Shown in pieces: positions 1 to 15,132 of a stretch of 64,000 nt of DNA (position 1 is its first letter; every line of letters begins with the position of its first letter). The stretch is from Karalla daura (lineage: Eukaryota; Chordata; Actinopteri; Chaetodontiformes; Leiognathidae). The translations under genes and the position numbers were made by a program. The stretch is from the NCBI GenBank assembly GCA_029224185.1, contig CM055196.1:19432509-19496508 (forward strand). Direction: 5' to 3'. A model generated the notes under the pieces. It did not search any database and was not told the DNA's origin. It was given only the letters and a program-made list of their open reading frames with translations.

Positions 1-2919
1 TCCCAGTTGTACAGAAAGCATCCAGGCATGTTGTGAAAGGAATTTTGTTGTAAAAGAAGTGATAGGGGATATTTGGCTCTGAAATGGTGCAGAGGCAAAA
101 AACAGAACACTATAATTACAATAATTAATTTTCTTATTCTGCATAGTCACTCTGCACACCCTCATCTTATGAAAATAAATTGCTCAAACTGTTTGTCCTG
201 CAGTACAACCTCGTACATTTGTCCTCAGGACTGTTTTGGTGTCTCCCCCATCCTGGAAACCACCTTGTGCAGAGTCTCCATTGTGGTCCTCACTACAGAG
301 GGTTCCTAAAGGCCTCCATGCAGCCAGTGGCAAAGGGCCATTTGTCTTCATCAGAGGCAGACAGAGGTCTAAATGCAGAGGGTCCTTGAGAGGGAGGACC
401 CTGAAGCACTTAAGGTTGCGCCACTCGATTTTCAATCTATTCAAAGTAAAGCTCTCCGCACAGTGGCTTAGCTGCCTTTCTCCATGCCGCCACTGCTCAT
501 ACAGCTCCAGTTCGTCTGTGAGCTGGAGCACACTCTAAACCTCATACGCTGTAAATAACTACTGTAGAGTGAGAATTGTGCCACTAGAGAAGTTAATTCA
601 AAAGGCTCGGCACTCAAACCCAGGCGTTCCCAATTCTTCTGGATGATTAAACCTCTGCTCGCTTGGGCTGATGCATGCTGGGAATTAAGCAAGCTTCATG
701 TAGATATAACATTAATAAAGGTGTGCGTCTGACTGCATCTTGACGCTGTATGTGACGGGAGCAGATGTCAGTCAAGCATTGTCTGTACATATTGTATACA
801 GGAGGCACACAGTCCTGGTAGCAGTCAGATATATGCAGTGAAATTGAGGGATCTTGAGGGATATTCGTTAAGTTTCCACCTCTCAATCTATCTACCTGGT
901 TGAATTCCTATACACTTTTCACAGTCAACCCACTACACACCCACGGTGAACCCATGGATCCATACAAGCAAGCACATGCAGCTCCATCACTCTCCTGTCG
1001 CACCTGTTAAAGTGGAAAAATGTGAGTTTCCAGCCTGGAATCGGCCTTGTTACCCCCGTTGCTTTCCCTGCAGGTAATCAATTTACTATCAGCTCAAGAT
1101 TCTTTTCATCGACAAATGGCCTCTCCTTCTTCTTCTTTTCCTCTCATTCCTTTAAGGTTGCTCATTACAGTTTTTCTGTGACAAAAACGTTTATGTGTGA
1201 TGCTGGGTTACAGCATGCTTTAACTTGACTATGAGATCTTCATCCCACTGCTCCTCATCTTTGAAACCCTCGGGTCTTTGAGTGCATTTCATCCCACCTG
1301 CCTATAATAGACAGAGGTAAATCTGACAAGCTAATGTGTGTCCTCAAAGTGCGGAAGGAGCGACGGCGACATCAGCAACGTTCCTGGCTCCAGGATGACT
1401 CATCCCACCTTCAATATTTTATTTAGAAATATGGTGATTCAAGAGTTATTTCTGTGAGATGATTTGAATCAACGTGTACATCTGTTTTTTTTTCCCTCTC
1501 CCTGGTGCTATTTTTCATGATCATTTTCTCTGAGAGCAGGAAACCAGCTCAGAACACTCCTGAAACAGAGGCCAAACCGGGGCCGTCCTGTAGACTCATT
1601 TTTAAAAGCACGCGAGCAATTAAACCCTGGTATGTGTGACTTTAAGAATGTGATTTATTAGATTGTCCTTTGTATTTCCTCCTCATTCCCATGATTCCAT
1701 ATTTAGATCCATATTAGCTGTTGCTAAGGCAACAGCTATTTCTGGGTCCCAAACCGCATGCCAAACCATCAGACAGAAGATGCACAACACTGCCAGGGTA
1801 AACAAAATAATCTTGATAATGTGATGCAACCAAATGCAATTCCATGCAAATGCATGTTGAACCGTACAAACCCAGCTGTGCTATATACCTTGTATACCCT
1901 GTTTCTGTTGATACTTCGGGTCAGATATAGAGCCCTTTTCGTGAGAGATGGGTTCCACAGTCCTTGACATTACCAATTTATTATTCATTCACTGTATTCA
2001 GCATCTGTTAGAGCACAAGGGGACATTCACCCCTGGATGCATTTTGTGCCAGGTGCTTTTGCAAAGAGCACTCAAAATTGAATTTCAATAGATTTGCATT
2101 GGCATTCACTTGGCTTACATGTCCTTGGGTGGAGAACCGCCCACCAACCCGCAAACTAAGGGCTCAGCACTTGTCTACAACTGTGGCATTCACATATTCT
2201 TGGTCTCCTTCCTTTCAGAGTTTCATCAATACTCGCCGCCAACAGCTATTCAAAAGCTCCAACGGATAAATGAGGCAGACAGACAATCGTCGATCACCTA
2301 TGAAAGTACACGTGTCCTTCACTAAATGAATGGAGACTAATTAAACACTGTGAGGGAGGCTTTGACAGAGAGAGATATGAGGGGTGCCAAGGGAGGGCAG
2401 ACGGCACAGCAGATGAGGAGAAGAGCCGAATTTAAGACAAAGATGGAGTCATAAGGAGCTGTGTGATGCAGAGCTGGCCAGAGAGGTGAAGCAGAGACAG
2501 AGGGAGAGGAGCGAATGGCTCAGAGGAACAAGAGGGTTACAGGGTGAGGACAGAGGGAGGTGGAGTGTTGTAGACTTCCAATCTGAAGCCCATGTGTCAG
2601 AGAAGAGAGTACAATTGAGTCCAAGATGTATTACACTGATAAGGTTTGTTAATACTTGCGCCAAGCAGACTTGAAGGAATAATGTTCTATAGTGACGTAG
2701 AAAGACAGGCCCTAGCATACAGCTCAGTATATTTCCACAGGGTCAACATCATTCAACCTCTGGCTACAGTTTTGTCCTCTGTCTCCCTACAATCACATAC
2801 AGAGAATAGTATTTTCATTTCTCTAGCCCCTGACTATGGAGCAGTCTGTATGAGGACCTGAGAGCAGCATCCAGTGTTCATTTTAATAAAAACAAAACAA
2901 GACCTATCTCTGCAGTATT

Positions 2920-3190
2920 GCTTTTGCCTGAATATCATTTTATGACTTTACACCTGATTTGTAGCTGTCTTTATTTATCTACCTATTTATCAATTTATTC
3001 TCTATTTACTCTTTCAACTTTTGTTTTTTACATTGCCTCCTATGCTTCCACATTACAACATGACATTGTCTCCTCTGTTGTTTTTGGGTCTGTAGTTCTA
3101 TGTCGTTCGCTGTCTTTGTGTATGTACAGCACTTTGTGCTACAATTTTTCTGTATGAAAAGAGCTTTATAAATAATGCTTGATTGATTGA
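2920..3190 (+). mobile_element. LINE 3'-tail-like fragment
   Basis: It ends with gtacagcactttgtgctac ... aaagagctttataaataatg cttgattgattga, the form of L2-type LINE 3' ends common in fish. No coding part remains. Confidence 0.5.
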
Positions 3191-3284
3191 CTGATGGACT
3201 GTCCAAAACAGGAAGCCATAACAGCATCATAAACCCCCCCCCCCTTGTCTGACTGTGCAGTCGTTTAAGTTTTGTGGTGTAATC

Positions 3285-3450
3285 CAAATATCCTTGGGCA
3301 AGATACTGAATCCCACGACTATGTTTGAATGAATAAAACTCAAAACTGGTTGGGCAGACAGACCAAAAAGTAAAAGGTGAATGTGTCTGTAAAGTGCTTT
3401 GACTGGTCATGAAAACTAGAAACTATATAAGATCCAGTCCTTTCATCATT
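3285..3450 (+). mobile_element. Interspersed repeat fragment of fish LINE-tail type
   Basis: ccttgggcaagatactgaatccca, then gtaaagtgctttgactggtc, then aaaactagaaactatataa: this order of motifs is a widespread fish repeat 3' end. Called from memory of the family. Confidence 0.55.
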
Positions 3451-6095
3451 TCTCTTAACGGCGTAGACATCTGTAGCTGCTGTTTCAAGGCAAAACACTG
3501 CATCAATGGTTATGACCTTAAGGCATAGCTTTAACCTCATGTATGACACCTGAAAATTCTGCAACAGAGAAAAACAAAAAGGGCAGGCAGAAGAGTGGAT
3601 TACACATAGAAATTTGAAGCCTGAGAGAATGAGCCAGAGTGAAGTAAATGTGTTGAAGGGTGTGGAGTCGGTGTAAGAGAGGGAACACTGAGATTGCGGG
3701 AGTAAGATTTCGATGACAGGAGAACAAAAGTGGAATGAAAGCAGTGAGTGGTATCAGCCATCAGAGAGGAGCCAGAACTAAGAAAACTGATTCGCTCCAT
3801 CCGCAGCCACAACAGTAACCTTGAGTGGAGGTCGTAGGTGACTACTTACACCAACTCCTTGATTTAGAGACTATCAATGGTAAGACAGCATCCATCTTAT
3901 TGCCGATGACAAGTTACGTTTACTAAACCAATATGCTAGGATGTGAGAAGATGATGGAGGGGCATCTCCATCTCCATTAACACACTCCATTTTCCTGATT
4001 GGCCTGTCACAACCCACACACACGTGATGTGTCGGGCCTGCCAGGAGTCAGCAGCGGCTTTTATTGCTGAATGGAGTGCGCCGGGTCAATGTTTCTCCAC
4101 GCCACGATGGATGGGGAGGAAAACGGCTCTTGTCTTTCATTCGCCACCTTTGTGCATTCCCGCATAACGACTGAATCAATCATAGTCATAGCTTCAGAGG
4201 ATGGTTAACTCTGCATTATTAGAGGAGACACGCATATGCGTGATGAGGGGGCGGTTCTTGAAAGAGATTTAGAGAACACGTCACGGCAGTCAGGTTCACG
4301 CCATCTGTCTTTAAAAGCATTGTATAATTTTAAAAATCTGCATAAGAGAGCTGAGAGAGCAACCTCAAAAAAAGAGTTGATTTGAAAATATTTTTGAGAG
4401 GATACCACCTTTTTAATAGGAATATTATGGTTTATTTAGTGTTCTATGACAGCAAAGTGAATATATTTTAGATACGGACAAAACTGGGTATTTTAGGTCA
4501 TTTCAGGACATTTTGACTACTTTTTCCACACATTTTATGGTTATTGCCGGAGGTTTAAGGTTTGTTGCCTTCAGCCAGGAAGACTGTTTATGTCTACAAA
4601 CCCACTACAGCGGAGTCAACTGGGAGCACTGGTGGTGGTGCCCTACATATATGCTTGCATGCAGCGACAGCACACCCTTTTGTTTCTGTAATAGGTAACC
4701 TAAATATAGGTCTAAAACGCAGCGTTTTTCACACGTGACCACCTGCAGCATCACAGTCTGGCAAGGTCAAGAGCACTCAGTTGTGTCTACAATGTACATT
4801 AAGTGATTTTCAGCAAAAAGATATGTGGAAAAGGAAGGATGAGAGTGTAGCACGTAGCGTCTGCTGTGAAAACGCGTCATGGTCTACAGCCAATAACAAA
4901 TCATATTTGTTTAAAATCACAGGGAATGCTGCAATCTCTCAGATGGTCATTAAAATGTGGGCAGTAAACCCCAGGAACATAGAAACCAACAGCAGGAGAG
5001 GCAGCAGCAACGAAGACGGAGAGGGCGGAGGCTGCCTCTAGCTTTCTACCTCTGCATTCAGACTGAACAGCGGTTCAAGTTTTCCGACTAGCCGTGCGAC
5101 CATGGCAACGGTAGACACCACAGAGAAAGGCAAGAGGAGACGGCAGCTGATTTTACAGTTGTTTATCTTCCTGGTCTAAAACAAACAGATCGATGGAGGC
5201 GAACAAATACGTGAGCAATGCAATTTAAGAGACAGGATCACGTCATTTTGCTATTCAGGAGTGAGATTACACAGCCATTTTACCACGGAACAACTCTGTC
5301 AAAATCATTTTGATGGTACACTGAGTGAGCTGTGAGGAGAAGCTTGCTTGGTATTCCAAGTGTGGACGTCGTGGCAGAGGTGAGCCGGCTGAATAGGGCA
5401 CTGACAAAGGAACAAAGAAAAGCAAGAAAGGGAAAGAGCAACCGAACAAGCGCCAGACAACAGTAAAGCTTAGACTGACTTTTTAAAGTAAAAGGCTGCA
5501 GGATAGGCGCGTAGAAGTGAGCTGCACTGCAGAGCTGCAGGGCTGCCAAGTCACACAAAGCTACAATACCTGCAACTCGCCGCTTTAAGTTCTTTATTAT
5601 ATGTCGTTGTATACACATGTGAGCATCACAGCACACAGTGGTGCTGCAGTAACGCCGTATCGCCCCGCTGCTGTTGTATCGTTGGAGGTCATACATCTCC
5701 TGACATTTTTAATATTCCCACCATTGCTCAGCCGAGTCATCCCGCAAATAGTGTCTGTAAACGGGAATAATGGCTTATTCCTCTCTGCTTGCATGGCATG
5801 TAGTTTCTAATAGAGAGCATCCTCACTATCTGCGTTTCATACTGCAGGACACCAAGGTCTGGGAGTGGGGAGATAACACTGGTTTTGCCTTTGGATGTCC
5901 CACAAAGACACCCCAATCTGAGCCACCAGCAGTCGTTCTCTTTCTCTTTCCGTCTTTTCATCATCCACCCATCCCTTCCCGAACCAACTCACTTACTCAA
6001 GCAGATGGCTTTCGGTTCGCGGCAGCGGCACAGGGCCTGCCAAAACATTGTCTCATATTCCTCAGTCGCCAGTTCCCTCACGGCCAGATTTATAA

Positions 6096-6445
6096 CAGTC
6101 AGAGGAAAGAGCAGAGACACAAAGAGCTGTCCCTGCTGGCCAAACAGTGTCCCACTCAGCAAACAATCTCCGCTCCAGGCCTCAGTTTCCTCCAGCAGGG
6201 AGGAAGGGGAATGTCACCAGATCGAGTACGGAGTTATCTCTTGTGGTTGCGCGTCGCATTCTGATGGTTTGACAGCGGGAATGCACAGGCTGGAAATTTA
6301 CATTTGACAGAAACACATGACTTCAAGAGCAGACTTAGAGAAGAATAGTTGAAGATTTCAATGCTTTCAAAATTAATAGAGAAAATCAACATTGCTGTCA
6401 TCTGACAGCCAGGAGATGATTATCTTATTCATTATCTATCTACCG
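6096..6445. repeat. Duplicated segment, copy A
   Basis: From agtcagaggaaagagcagag to the start of a short atct run, this segment is closely matched by copy B about 925 bp downstream. Shared stretches include cacaaagagctgtccctgct, gttatctcttgtgg, and gaaacaca followed by cttcaagagca. An open frame over the first part (QRHKELSLLAKQCPTQQTIS) is kept in both copies, but it matches no family I know. Confidence 0.8.
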
Positions 6446-6450
6446 CTCTT

Positions 6451-6832
6451 AAGGCGCTTTCACACATAGTAACTGGCAAATCTGTTTGAATTATTACACT
6501 GCGATATTAACCATTCCCACATGCCCGACAAACAACCTAAACTGGGATCGTCCAGTAGACAGCGGTAAAAAAGTGCTTGGCCAGATGTACACTGATCCAT
6601 TGGATCCAGTGGTAAGACATGGTATTGGACTCTTGTTTTTCCAAGTGGTGTTTTTCAAATGGCACAACAAACAAACGGGACAAGCACAGATGGGAAATAC
6701 AGCACAGGCGACCAAAACTATGGGAGAACCACTTACATACTCACTCGCGTATTGCTCAACATATTTTCACACATTAGCATATCTGGTTCTGAATGTCATT
6801 TAGACTATGCGTCGTCAGTATGAAAGCGCACA
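6451..6832. mobile_element. Possible small inverted-repeat element between the two copies
   Basis: gcgctttcacacatag at the left and the complement of tatgaaagcgcacaca at the right resemble terminal inverted repeats of fish non-autonomous DNA transposons that begin gcgctttcac. The match is imperfect and no target duplication was verified. Confidence 0.3.
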
Positions 6833-7020
6833 CATGCTTCGTGTCCAGATAAGCCCCTTGTAAATGCCATGCTATGGGTGCATGTGTGAAAACGGTATTG
6901 GCTCAGCATAAAGACTAGGTGCAAGGGGAAAGTGCTAGCCTGGTGAATTTTATTCACAACTGATCTAAATTTCAAATTTTTGGTATTGGGCGAAGGGACT
7001 TCCAATAGGACACTCTGCGG

Positions 7021-7673
<653 letters not shown>

Positions 7674-10324
7674 ATTAGAATAAAGGCTGAGTGCAGGTGT
7701 TAACCTGTAGAATTATGTTTATAATTCATTCCGGTTTCTGGCCACAGGCACAGTGACTCCCTGTAGGACACTCTGAGGACACATTGGTGAGTTTTAAAGC
7801 TGCTGTGAGACCCATTGTGTGTGATTCAAAATTTAATTTTGAAAATCTTTAGGGATAATTGGAATTTTTATCCTCTTGCATGTTTGGCCAGATAATAGCC
7901 TTTGAACGGCTACAAAGGGTAAGTTTCCAAACCTGTGACTTGTTAGATTGTGATGAGTGTCCCGTGTTAAAATTGTCAGGGAGTTAATCCTGCACGTTTT
8001 TATCCAGGGCTGCGCTGACTTTGCTGGATACTGAACCATGGAGAAACTAAAGAACTGTCAGAAGTGCTGAGAGAAAAGCTCCTAAAGTTTTTAAATCAGG
8101 AGAATGAGATGAAAAAATGTTCAGACATTGGAAAGCACCAGAGCTGTAGGGAGCAAACTCTAAAAGGTGGAAAATAAAGGTCTGAAGATTAACACAAGCT
8201 TTGGGGGAACATTTGCCAGAGAAATTGATCAGGATGCAGAGAAAAACTCACAAACAACTTAAGCTGGAACACAGGCTTCTGTGCAATAAGTGCTGCCGCT
8301 GCTAATGAGCAGGTACTTAGGAGGAACAAAATGGGTTGCACGGTTGAGCCGCCAGAAAAACGCTGTTAGAGGGCCAACACCACAAAACAGCCACTTACAA
8401 GATGCCAAACAGCATCGAGACAAGCCTTAAAACTTAAACTCATTTAGGGTGATGAGACCAAGCGACAAAAGAAGACTTTAACAGCAAACTCTTTTCGGTT
8501 TCCTTTCAAAACACAAAATTGCACAATCACTCCTAAGTAAACACACTCAAAACGGCCTCAAAACAAATATGCAGGACGTCACTGCCAATTTGGGGCAGGA
8601 GCAGGAGCCAATTAAGATGACTGAGTGGAAAAAAAATCCCATTAGGAAGCTGCAAGAGTAGAAATCTGCATTCTGGGGGCACAGTCAATGCCTACATACC
8701 AGACATTCCCACTGTGATCAATCACTTCAAGGCCCGCTACCTTAGAACAATCAGCAACAAAGAGGAAAAGATGGGGGAGGAGGACAAGGGGCATGTGTGT
8801 GTGTATGGTGCCTCTGGAATTGAGGGAAGGTGTTGCTTCTTGTTGTTAATGTGCAATCGCTGCATATTCATCACATTGGAACCTGAACATTTCACCCTTC
8901 AGGTCCCAGCTACAGTGCAGACAAATCGCCGATCCTTCACTCCAAACAGCTGTATCAAGTATGCGTAGGCGTGCATGCTCCTATATGTGTGCGTGTGTTC
9001 CTATAACATTAAGTATGCACTTAACACACTTCGATCTGACATGACTTCAGTGAAGCCTGGTACATCTTGTAGACAAAGCTGCCTTGTTTACGTGCCCCAG
9101 CCGTAAATGGGGTTTTGCTCTCCATCAGGGCTTCTCATTAATCCAGGAAAGATTTTCCACCGCGCGCGAATCAATGGAGCTTCGTCATCCATCACTCGTC
9201 AATCTGCGACCGAGCGCGGCCTGTGGGCCAGAGGTCTGGAGGCGTCTACAGTGCAGTGACCTCATACATCTTAAATCACAGGTCAGAGCGTCTGACAAGA
9301 GACTTCTGGTATGATTGTTTTTTCCCGCTGTTCATTGTCTCTCTGTTTCATCTTATTTACAGTTGAGTGCTTTATTTTCTTGTTTGCTGCTTTTAAAGGT
9401 CTTATTACACGCCTTTCCTTCTGTTTATTATACGTTTTGTCCTTCCATTTTAGTGAAAGCACCCAGAATTGTCACACCATGGAAACAAACGTTTAGATCA
9501 ATAATGCATGTTTTGTTTATATCCTTCTCACATGTGGCTGCAAGTTTACTTGCAATAAAATGTGTTTTATGAATCCAACAGCCTTGTTGACTGCTTTCAG
9601 GGATAAGAGTCTTTATAGAAGATCTTTGATTTTATCTGTAACAGAAAATTTATCAGAATCTAACTCAGATTTTCATTTTTGTCATTTTTACTTTGCACCT
9701 TTTATTCATTCTCTTTTACTGCTCATCCATCAAAGACCTTAACTCTTTTCACATCAATTCAATTATATGAAGTTGTAAAACACTTAACTCATTGATGCAT
9801 TGTTGTCATAATGAAAGATTTAGAGCCAACAAACAATAGCCATTTGTTTTGCTCAGTGGAGAGAGAAATTAAAAAGAAATTTCGTATTGGAGCTCATGGC
9901 AGAGATGAAGCTTATTACTTCATACAGTTTCAAATCTATATTTAAGCATCTCATTTTAAAGCATCATGAAATGTGCCAACACAGGTGGCGTGATGAAAAT
10001 GTGAATGTTCTGCTTTGCCGTGTGATGCGGCAGCTTTTGGCTATAGCTGCAGACAGTGCAGCTCAGGTTTCCTCTGGTTTGAAGTGGTGAATGGATGAAG
10101 TGTGAGCTCATCTGGAAAAAGAGCAGACAGGAAACGTCTCCCATGTGGCATCTGAAGGACAGAGGCTGAGCCGCCTTCAGATACTGTGGTTTACCGTGGA
10201 GGGGACTGTGTGGGTGACGCTGGGATTGTCTGTTTGGGTGACATTTCAGCGGTGTCAGAGGTGAGGCGTGTATAAATACACATGGCGAGGCAGAATGTGT
10301 ACCTGTTTGCTTGTGTGTCATTCA

Positions 10325-10326
<2 letters not shown>

Positions 10327-10378
<52 letters not shown>
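10327..10378. repeat. (TG)n microsatellite
   Basis: 26 uninterrupted TG units in presumed nell2 intron 12. Confidence 0.99.
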
Positions 10379-10381
<3 letters not shown>

Positions 10382-11786
10382 AGTGGAGGGAGGGTCAGAG
10401 ACCCAGCAGGTGGGGAGCCCAGAGGCTCCAGACTCATCTCTGCTGTTGATTGGGTTTCGGAGCGGGCCGTGCTCTTCAGTCTGTGCCAATTAGCCTGCTG
10501 CCACCTTGTGACATTCAAAGACAGCAGTGCTGGGATCGGATCAGTCTGCGTTCACATATGATGCACTTACACACATGCACACACACACAAATGCTCACAC
10601 ACAGTGAGCTTCCTAGGAATCACCTGTCACTATGTCCTCGCAGTCTCGCATCTCCAAAACAAATCATCACATCCTCATTCGTCATATAGAAATTCAGAAT
10701 TTTGAAATCTGATCACAGACAGAATGTGACCCAAAATACGAGTATAATGTAAATCATGAAACCACCCAGCCCGTAACTGAAGGCACACGGGTTGGTAAAG
10801 ATTCTGGTTTCTGTAACGGTAACTTGTAGTTGCTACATATGCATGAAAAGGAGCTAGATCTGTGCAGAAACTGACTAATACCTAAAAATACAATTGTTGA
10901 AGGGCTTGTAAATTAGATTCTAATCCATTTCTGATGAAACCAAAGTTCAATAGCTTCCATGTTAATACCAGAGATGGAGTCCTCCACTGAACCACTCTGG
11001 GTCCCTTCAAAGAAAGGACTTATTGGACAGAGTTATAACCAAATAATATCTGAAAAATGTGTTTATAGAATCATGTTTTTCTGGTATTTATGAATAAAAC
11101 CATGTTTTGCTCTTCTTATTAACAATGAGTGCCTCCCACTGGCAAGTTGTGCCTGTTAAGGCTCTAGCTCATTCAGATCATAGTTGCACTGATGCACAAA
11201 ACTCATTAAATACACCTGAGCAACACCATCGCACTGGCTGGCATCTCGCTTCGTTGCGTGAGGCACACACAGCATAGCTTTTACCGATTCAATCACACTC
11301 TCCCCAACTTTGCGCTATGAATACTCACTAGGGAACCAGATGTTAAATAATCCTCAGCTTAAGTATTCTCTACAGCGTCCTTAAAACATCACTGAACCTT
11401 TTAAAAGATTTTGTTTCAAAAAGGCCACAAACAGACTTTCATACGCTGTTGCTTATATTCCCATAGAGGAAAAAACTCTTTTGCCACCATCGATTTGAGA
11501 TTTTTCTCGACGAACACTGTAATACTTATGTTATCTTATGGGCTGTTAAACTACCCAAAAAGTGATTCTATAACAGTTTTTTGCAAAATAATGTTTCTGA
11601 AATGTCCTTAACCTACAATTGCAAGTTGTAGGGTGTTTTGTGTGAGAGACGTAACTCTCGCAAGCAGAAAGAGAACAAGAATCTGCTTTATCTTTTATCT
11701 TTTTTTTTGTTTAAACAGATACTGCACCATCTTATTTGAAATAAACTGGTCATGTGACCCCCTAGGTCATGTCTGGTGAAGGGTAA

Positions 11787-11833
11787 ATGTGAATGTGTGT
11801 AAATGTGTCAATGTGAATGTGTGTAAATGTGTG
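11787..11833. repeat. 24-bp tandem duplication
   Basis: Two consecutive copies of atgtgaatgtgtgtaaatgt plus gtca/gtg. A small local duplication. Confidence 0.85.
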
Positions 11834-14800
11834 AAAAAAAGAAATTAAAGATACACATTTGTGATAAACTTCTATATCAACACTATATCAAAATGCACCC
11901 AGTCATTGATGTTTTGCATAGTCATCCTTGACAAATGGACCGAGTTTGTAAAATAACACTTGCCATGATTCACTTTACATCAAAATAAAACCCAGCTGTG
12001 TTCTTTGTCTCTCCCCATTTCCTCTGTTTTACAGAGTCATTTGTTCCTTCTGAAATTGTCCATATGGCTCCTACAAAAACCACCCAAGCAACTCTTTTTC
12101 AATTTCCAAAGTAGGGCATTTCAAAACTAGACAACAATGGAAGATGTCTCCCTGCCTCGCAGTGCCTTACAATGCTGAGATGAATAATGGTATTATCTCA
12201 ACACGCTGAACTATACTGATTGTTCAATTTAGAGACAATCACACAGTCTGTCACTTCTCTGCCGCACGGCCCTCTGTCTAATTTGGACCTAAACACACGC
12301 ATGCATGTAGCAAAATAGGCCTTCAGCCCGGCTGCACTGCGAGAGGAGGATGGAGGCGAGGAGGGAAAAGGCTGGGCTCTTTTTTTGTTGCAGAAGTCAG
12401 CGCTCAGACACGCACACACACGCACCTGCACACACACATACACACAGGCTTACACAAAGGCAGGGCTAGTATCCCCTTGAGTTTTCCCTACTGCTGCTTC
12501 TATGAAAAATTTACACAGAAGTGATCTCATCGGCTATTTTGAGCCCATCTCTGACCTAGGAATGTTTTAAAGAGCTAGTATCTGTCTGCTTTTTTGTGCT
12601 GTCTTTACATATCACGAGGCCCCAAAAAAATATGTGCAAACACCTTCCTTCATGTCTCTGTTTTATGCTCTCCCCTTGTCATGTTGAACGCGCCAAATTG
12701 CATCTAATTTGGACTTTTCATCTCAACTCTCTGGGACGACTGTACTGAAACTCGTCTGGAATTGAAAAGAGGAGTCTTCGCTCATCTTTCCCTGTACCCA
12801 CGGAGCAGCCAGCCTACGACACGAATACAAATATTTTCTCATCTATTTGTGGGACCCTCAATGTTTCAGCAATGGACACACAACAAAAAAAAAACATATA
12901 GCCAGTGAGTCGCTGAGACACACACACACATACACAAATCAATTGCTTTTGAGAGAACTCCATCAGCAAAATGAGTCAATTCCAGGTTTCTATGGTCGGT
13001 CTCTGGTGCAAACACACACTGCAAACACTGCCATCCAATTTCATCGCAAGAGTCAGGCAGAGCCGCTCTCGAGATGAATAGTTTGGGTCTGAAGTGGTGC
13101 TGGTGAAGTCTGTCTGCCTGTACTCGGTTTCACACTGGTAATGGGATGGGTAGTTCTGTCCTTATTTCTATGTGGTAATGATGAGACAAAAAGCAACCAA
13201 GCAGCTAAAAACTGAAAGTACTGTACACTGGCTGATAGCACATTTCAAAGGCAGAGTTTGTGTCTCCTAACGCCTTTGACTTGAGATGCATCCTCATCTT
13301 TGACATGCGAGTTAAGTGGGTGTTAAAAGCCCTTTAGTGGCAGCCAGACTGGGGTCAAAGGGGACACAAACACAGAGAGGTAGAGGAGTATCCAAACATG
13401 CTTTCACCATTTTTTTTCACACTTGGGTGCCTGTGTGTGAACAAAATATCTAGAAATAAAACAAGAGGATAGACTCACCAAAGTTAATGGGAATGTGATT
13501 GTTAACTTTTAGGAAAGCAGATTTCAGGGTATCCCACCATCCTCTGCCATTTTGATAAAAGTTGTTATAAATGATTCTCTATAAATGCTAATTCCAGCTA
13601 TGTTTCAGTCCCAACCCACTCATATGTCTCTATGGTTTTGCTTTCTTCACCAATTCAACTAGCTACAGCTACAGACTACAGGTGCCAAAAGTCAATTAGC
13701 TTGATACTAACCCATTAGCATTGAGATGCTATCGGAAGGCATCGCGATGGGATTAACTCAGCAATTGAGTTCATCATTCTATCCAACATAAAAATATAAT
13801 TTATCACATTCACAACCATTGAAATCTTATACCATATGTTCCAATAGGCTTTCTCATCTTTAAGCTGAAACATTTAATCTAACCCTAACCAACCATCAAG
13901 GTGTGGAAAGGATCAAACTTGACAAATAAAACGTAGCCCCCACTAGGTGGAGACACACAAACATGAGGGGCAAAAGCCTGAAGGTAGTATGTGTCCAATG
14001 TGCAAAAGTTAAAATAAACTGTAATGTCATGTTACAGCACCTGAACATACATTGTACCCCAGTACCACAGTCCCAGTCCTGGCCAATTACTTTGTCTTTA
14101 TTATTTAAAATAAATTGTATCTGGACTGCAGTGGAAGATGTATTGCAAGTGCAAGGGTGCAGTGACATTAAATAGTTACAATACTTGATGAAAAAAATAA
14201 CATAAATGTGCCTCAGAGCACTATGGCATCGTGCCTGAATTAACATTAATTACTTTCTCCACTGTCTGAATCCAACTTTTTCAGAGACACCGTGACTTAA
14301 GACTGTTGTAGCAAATCAGACCAAGATTCAAAACACCATCCAACTAAAAGTATTGCTTCCTATTAATCTGAGACTGATAGTATCTGTAATTATGTAGATT
14401 CCTTAAGATCAGCTAATTGCCTGGACAACTGCTTGTATCTGTAAATTAACAGGAGATCCTCAGCCACAGACTCCCAGCTCTTCATTTAGCTCCATGGTTA
14501 CAGCAACACAAAGCTCTGCAGCTTGATTGACTCCTTACCCTCATTGTGATGAAGGTGACAGAAGATGTATTAAAGGCTGTGTGGACTGCAGATAAAAGAA
14601 AAAAATAGGCCAAAGCCTGTACTCACAAACAGAGCATCCACTAAAACAGCACACACACACACAATGGAGGAACAAGGAAGATCAAGAAAGCTGTATATTG
14701 ACATGGCAGCTGTCAAGGTCACATGCACAAGAATCTGAATAACTTTGATGCCAACGTTTGCTCATTAATACCAGAGATTCACTAGAGTAGCAGTGATGAC

Positions 14801-15089
14801 ATGGTGTTTACTACATATTTTACTGCAAGAAAAGCACTGGAGATGATAAAGTCATCATTTTTTAACGATGCATCCAGTCAAGACGATGAGGGATTCTGCA
14901 CAGTACGAACATCTGAACTCTTGAGTTTTAACCAGTTCACTATCGACACAAAATCTACTGCTGGATTAGGTAGAAAGAGGTTTTTCTGTAATCTAAAATG
15001 CTATGTTCAGGCATGAGTGTTTTCAAAAGGAAGCAGCCATGACACTAGAGCAGTTAGACAACTAGTCTATTTAAGTATTTTTTTCTATC

Positions 15090-15132
15090 ACAGCATTCAA
15101 TGCTCTATATAGGATAGAGCATTGAATGCTGT
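15090..15132. repeat. Perfect 19-bp inverted repeat (hairpin)
   Basis: acagcattcaatgctctat at 15090-15108 and its exact reverse complement at 15114-15132 flank a 5-nt spacer (atagg). Either strand of RNA or single-stranded DNA would form a stable hairpin. Its function is unknown. Confidence 0.97.

Noticed and set aside
184..692. Overlapping minus-strand frames at the left edge as later nell2 exons
   Set aside because: They lack the cysteine spacing of EGF or VWC modules and have no fitting splice phase.
5770..6264. 164-codon plus-strand frame
   Set aside because: It spans part of the duplicated segment, shows no recognised domain, and its frame breaks in copy B.
15090..15132. microRNA precursor
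   Set aside because: A 19-bp perfect stem with a 5-nt loop is shorter than a normal pre-miRNA and lacks the usual bulges. Kept only as a hairpin.
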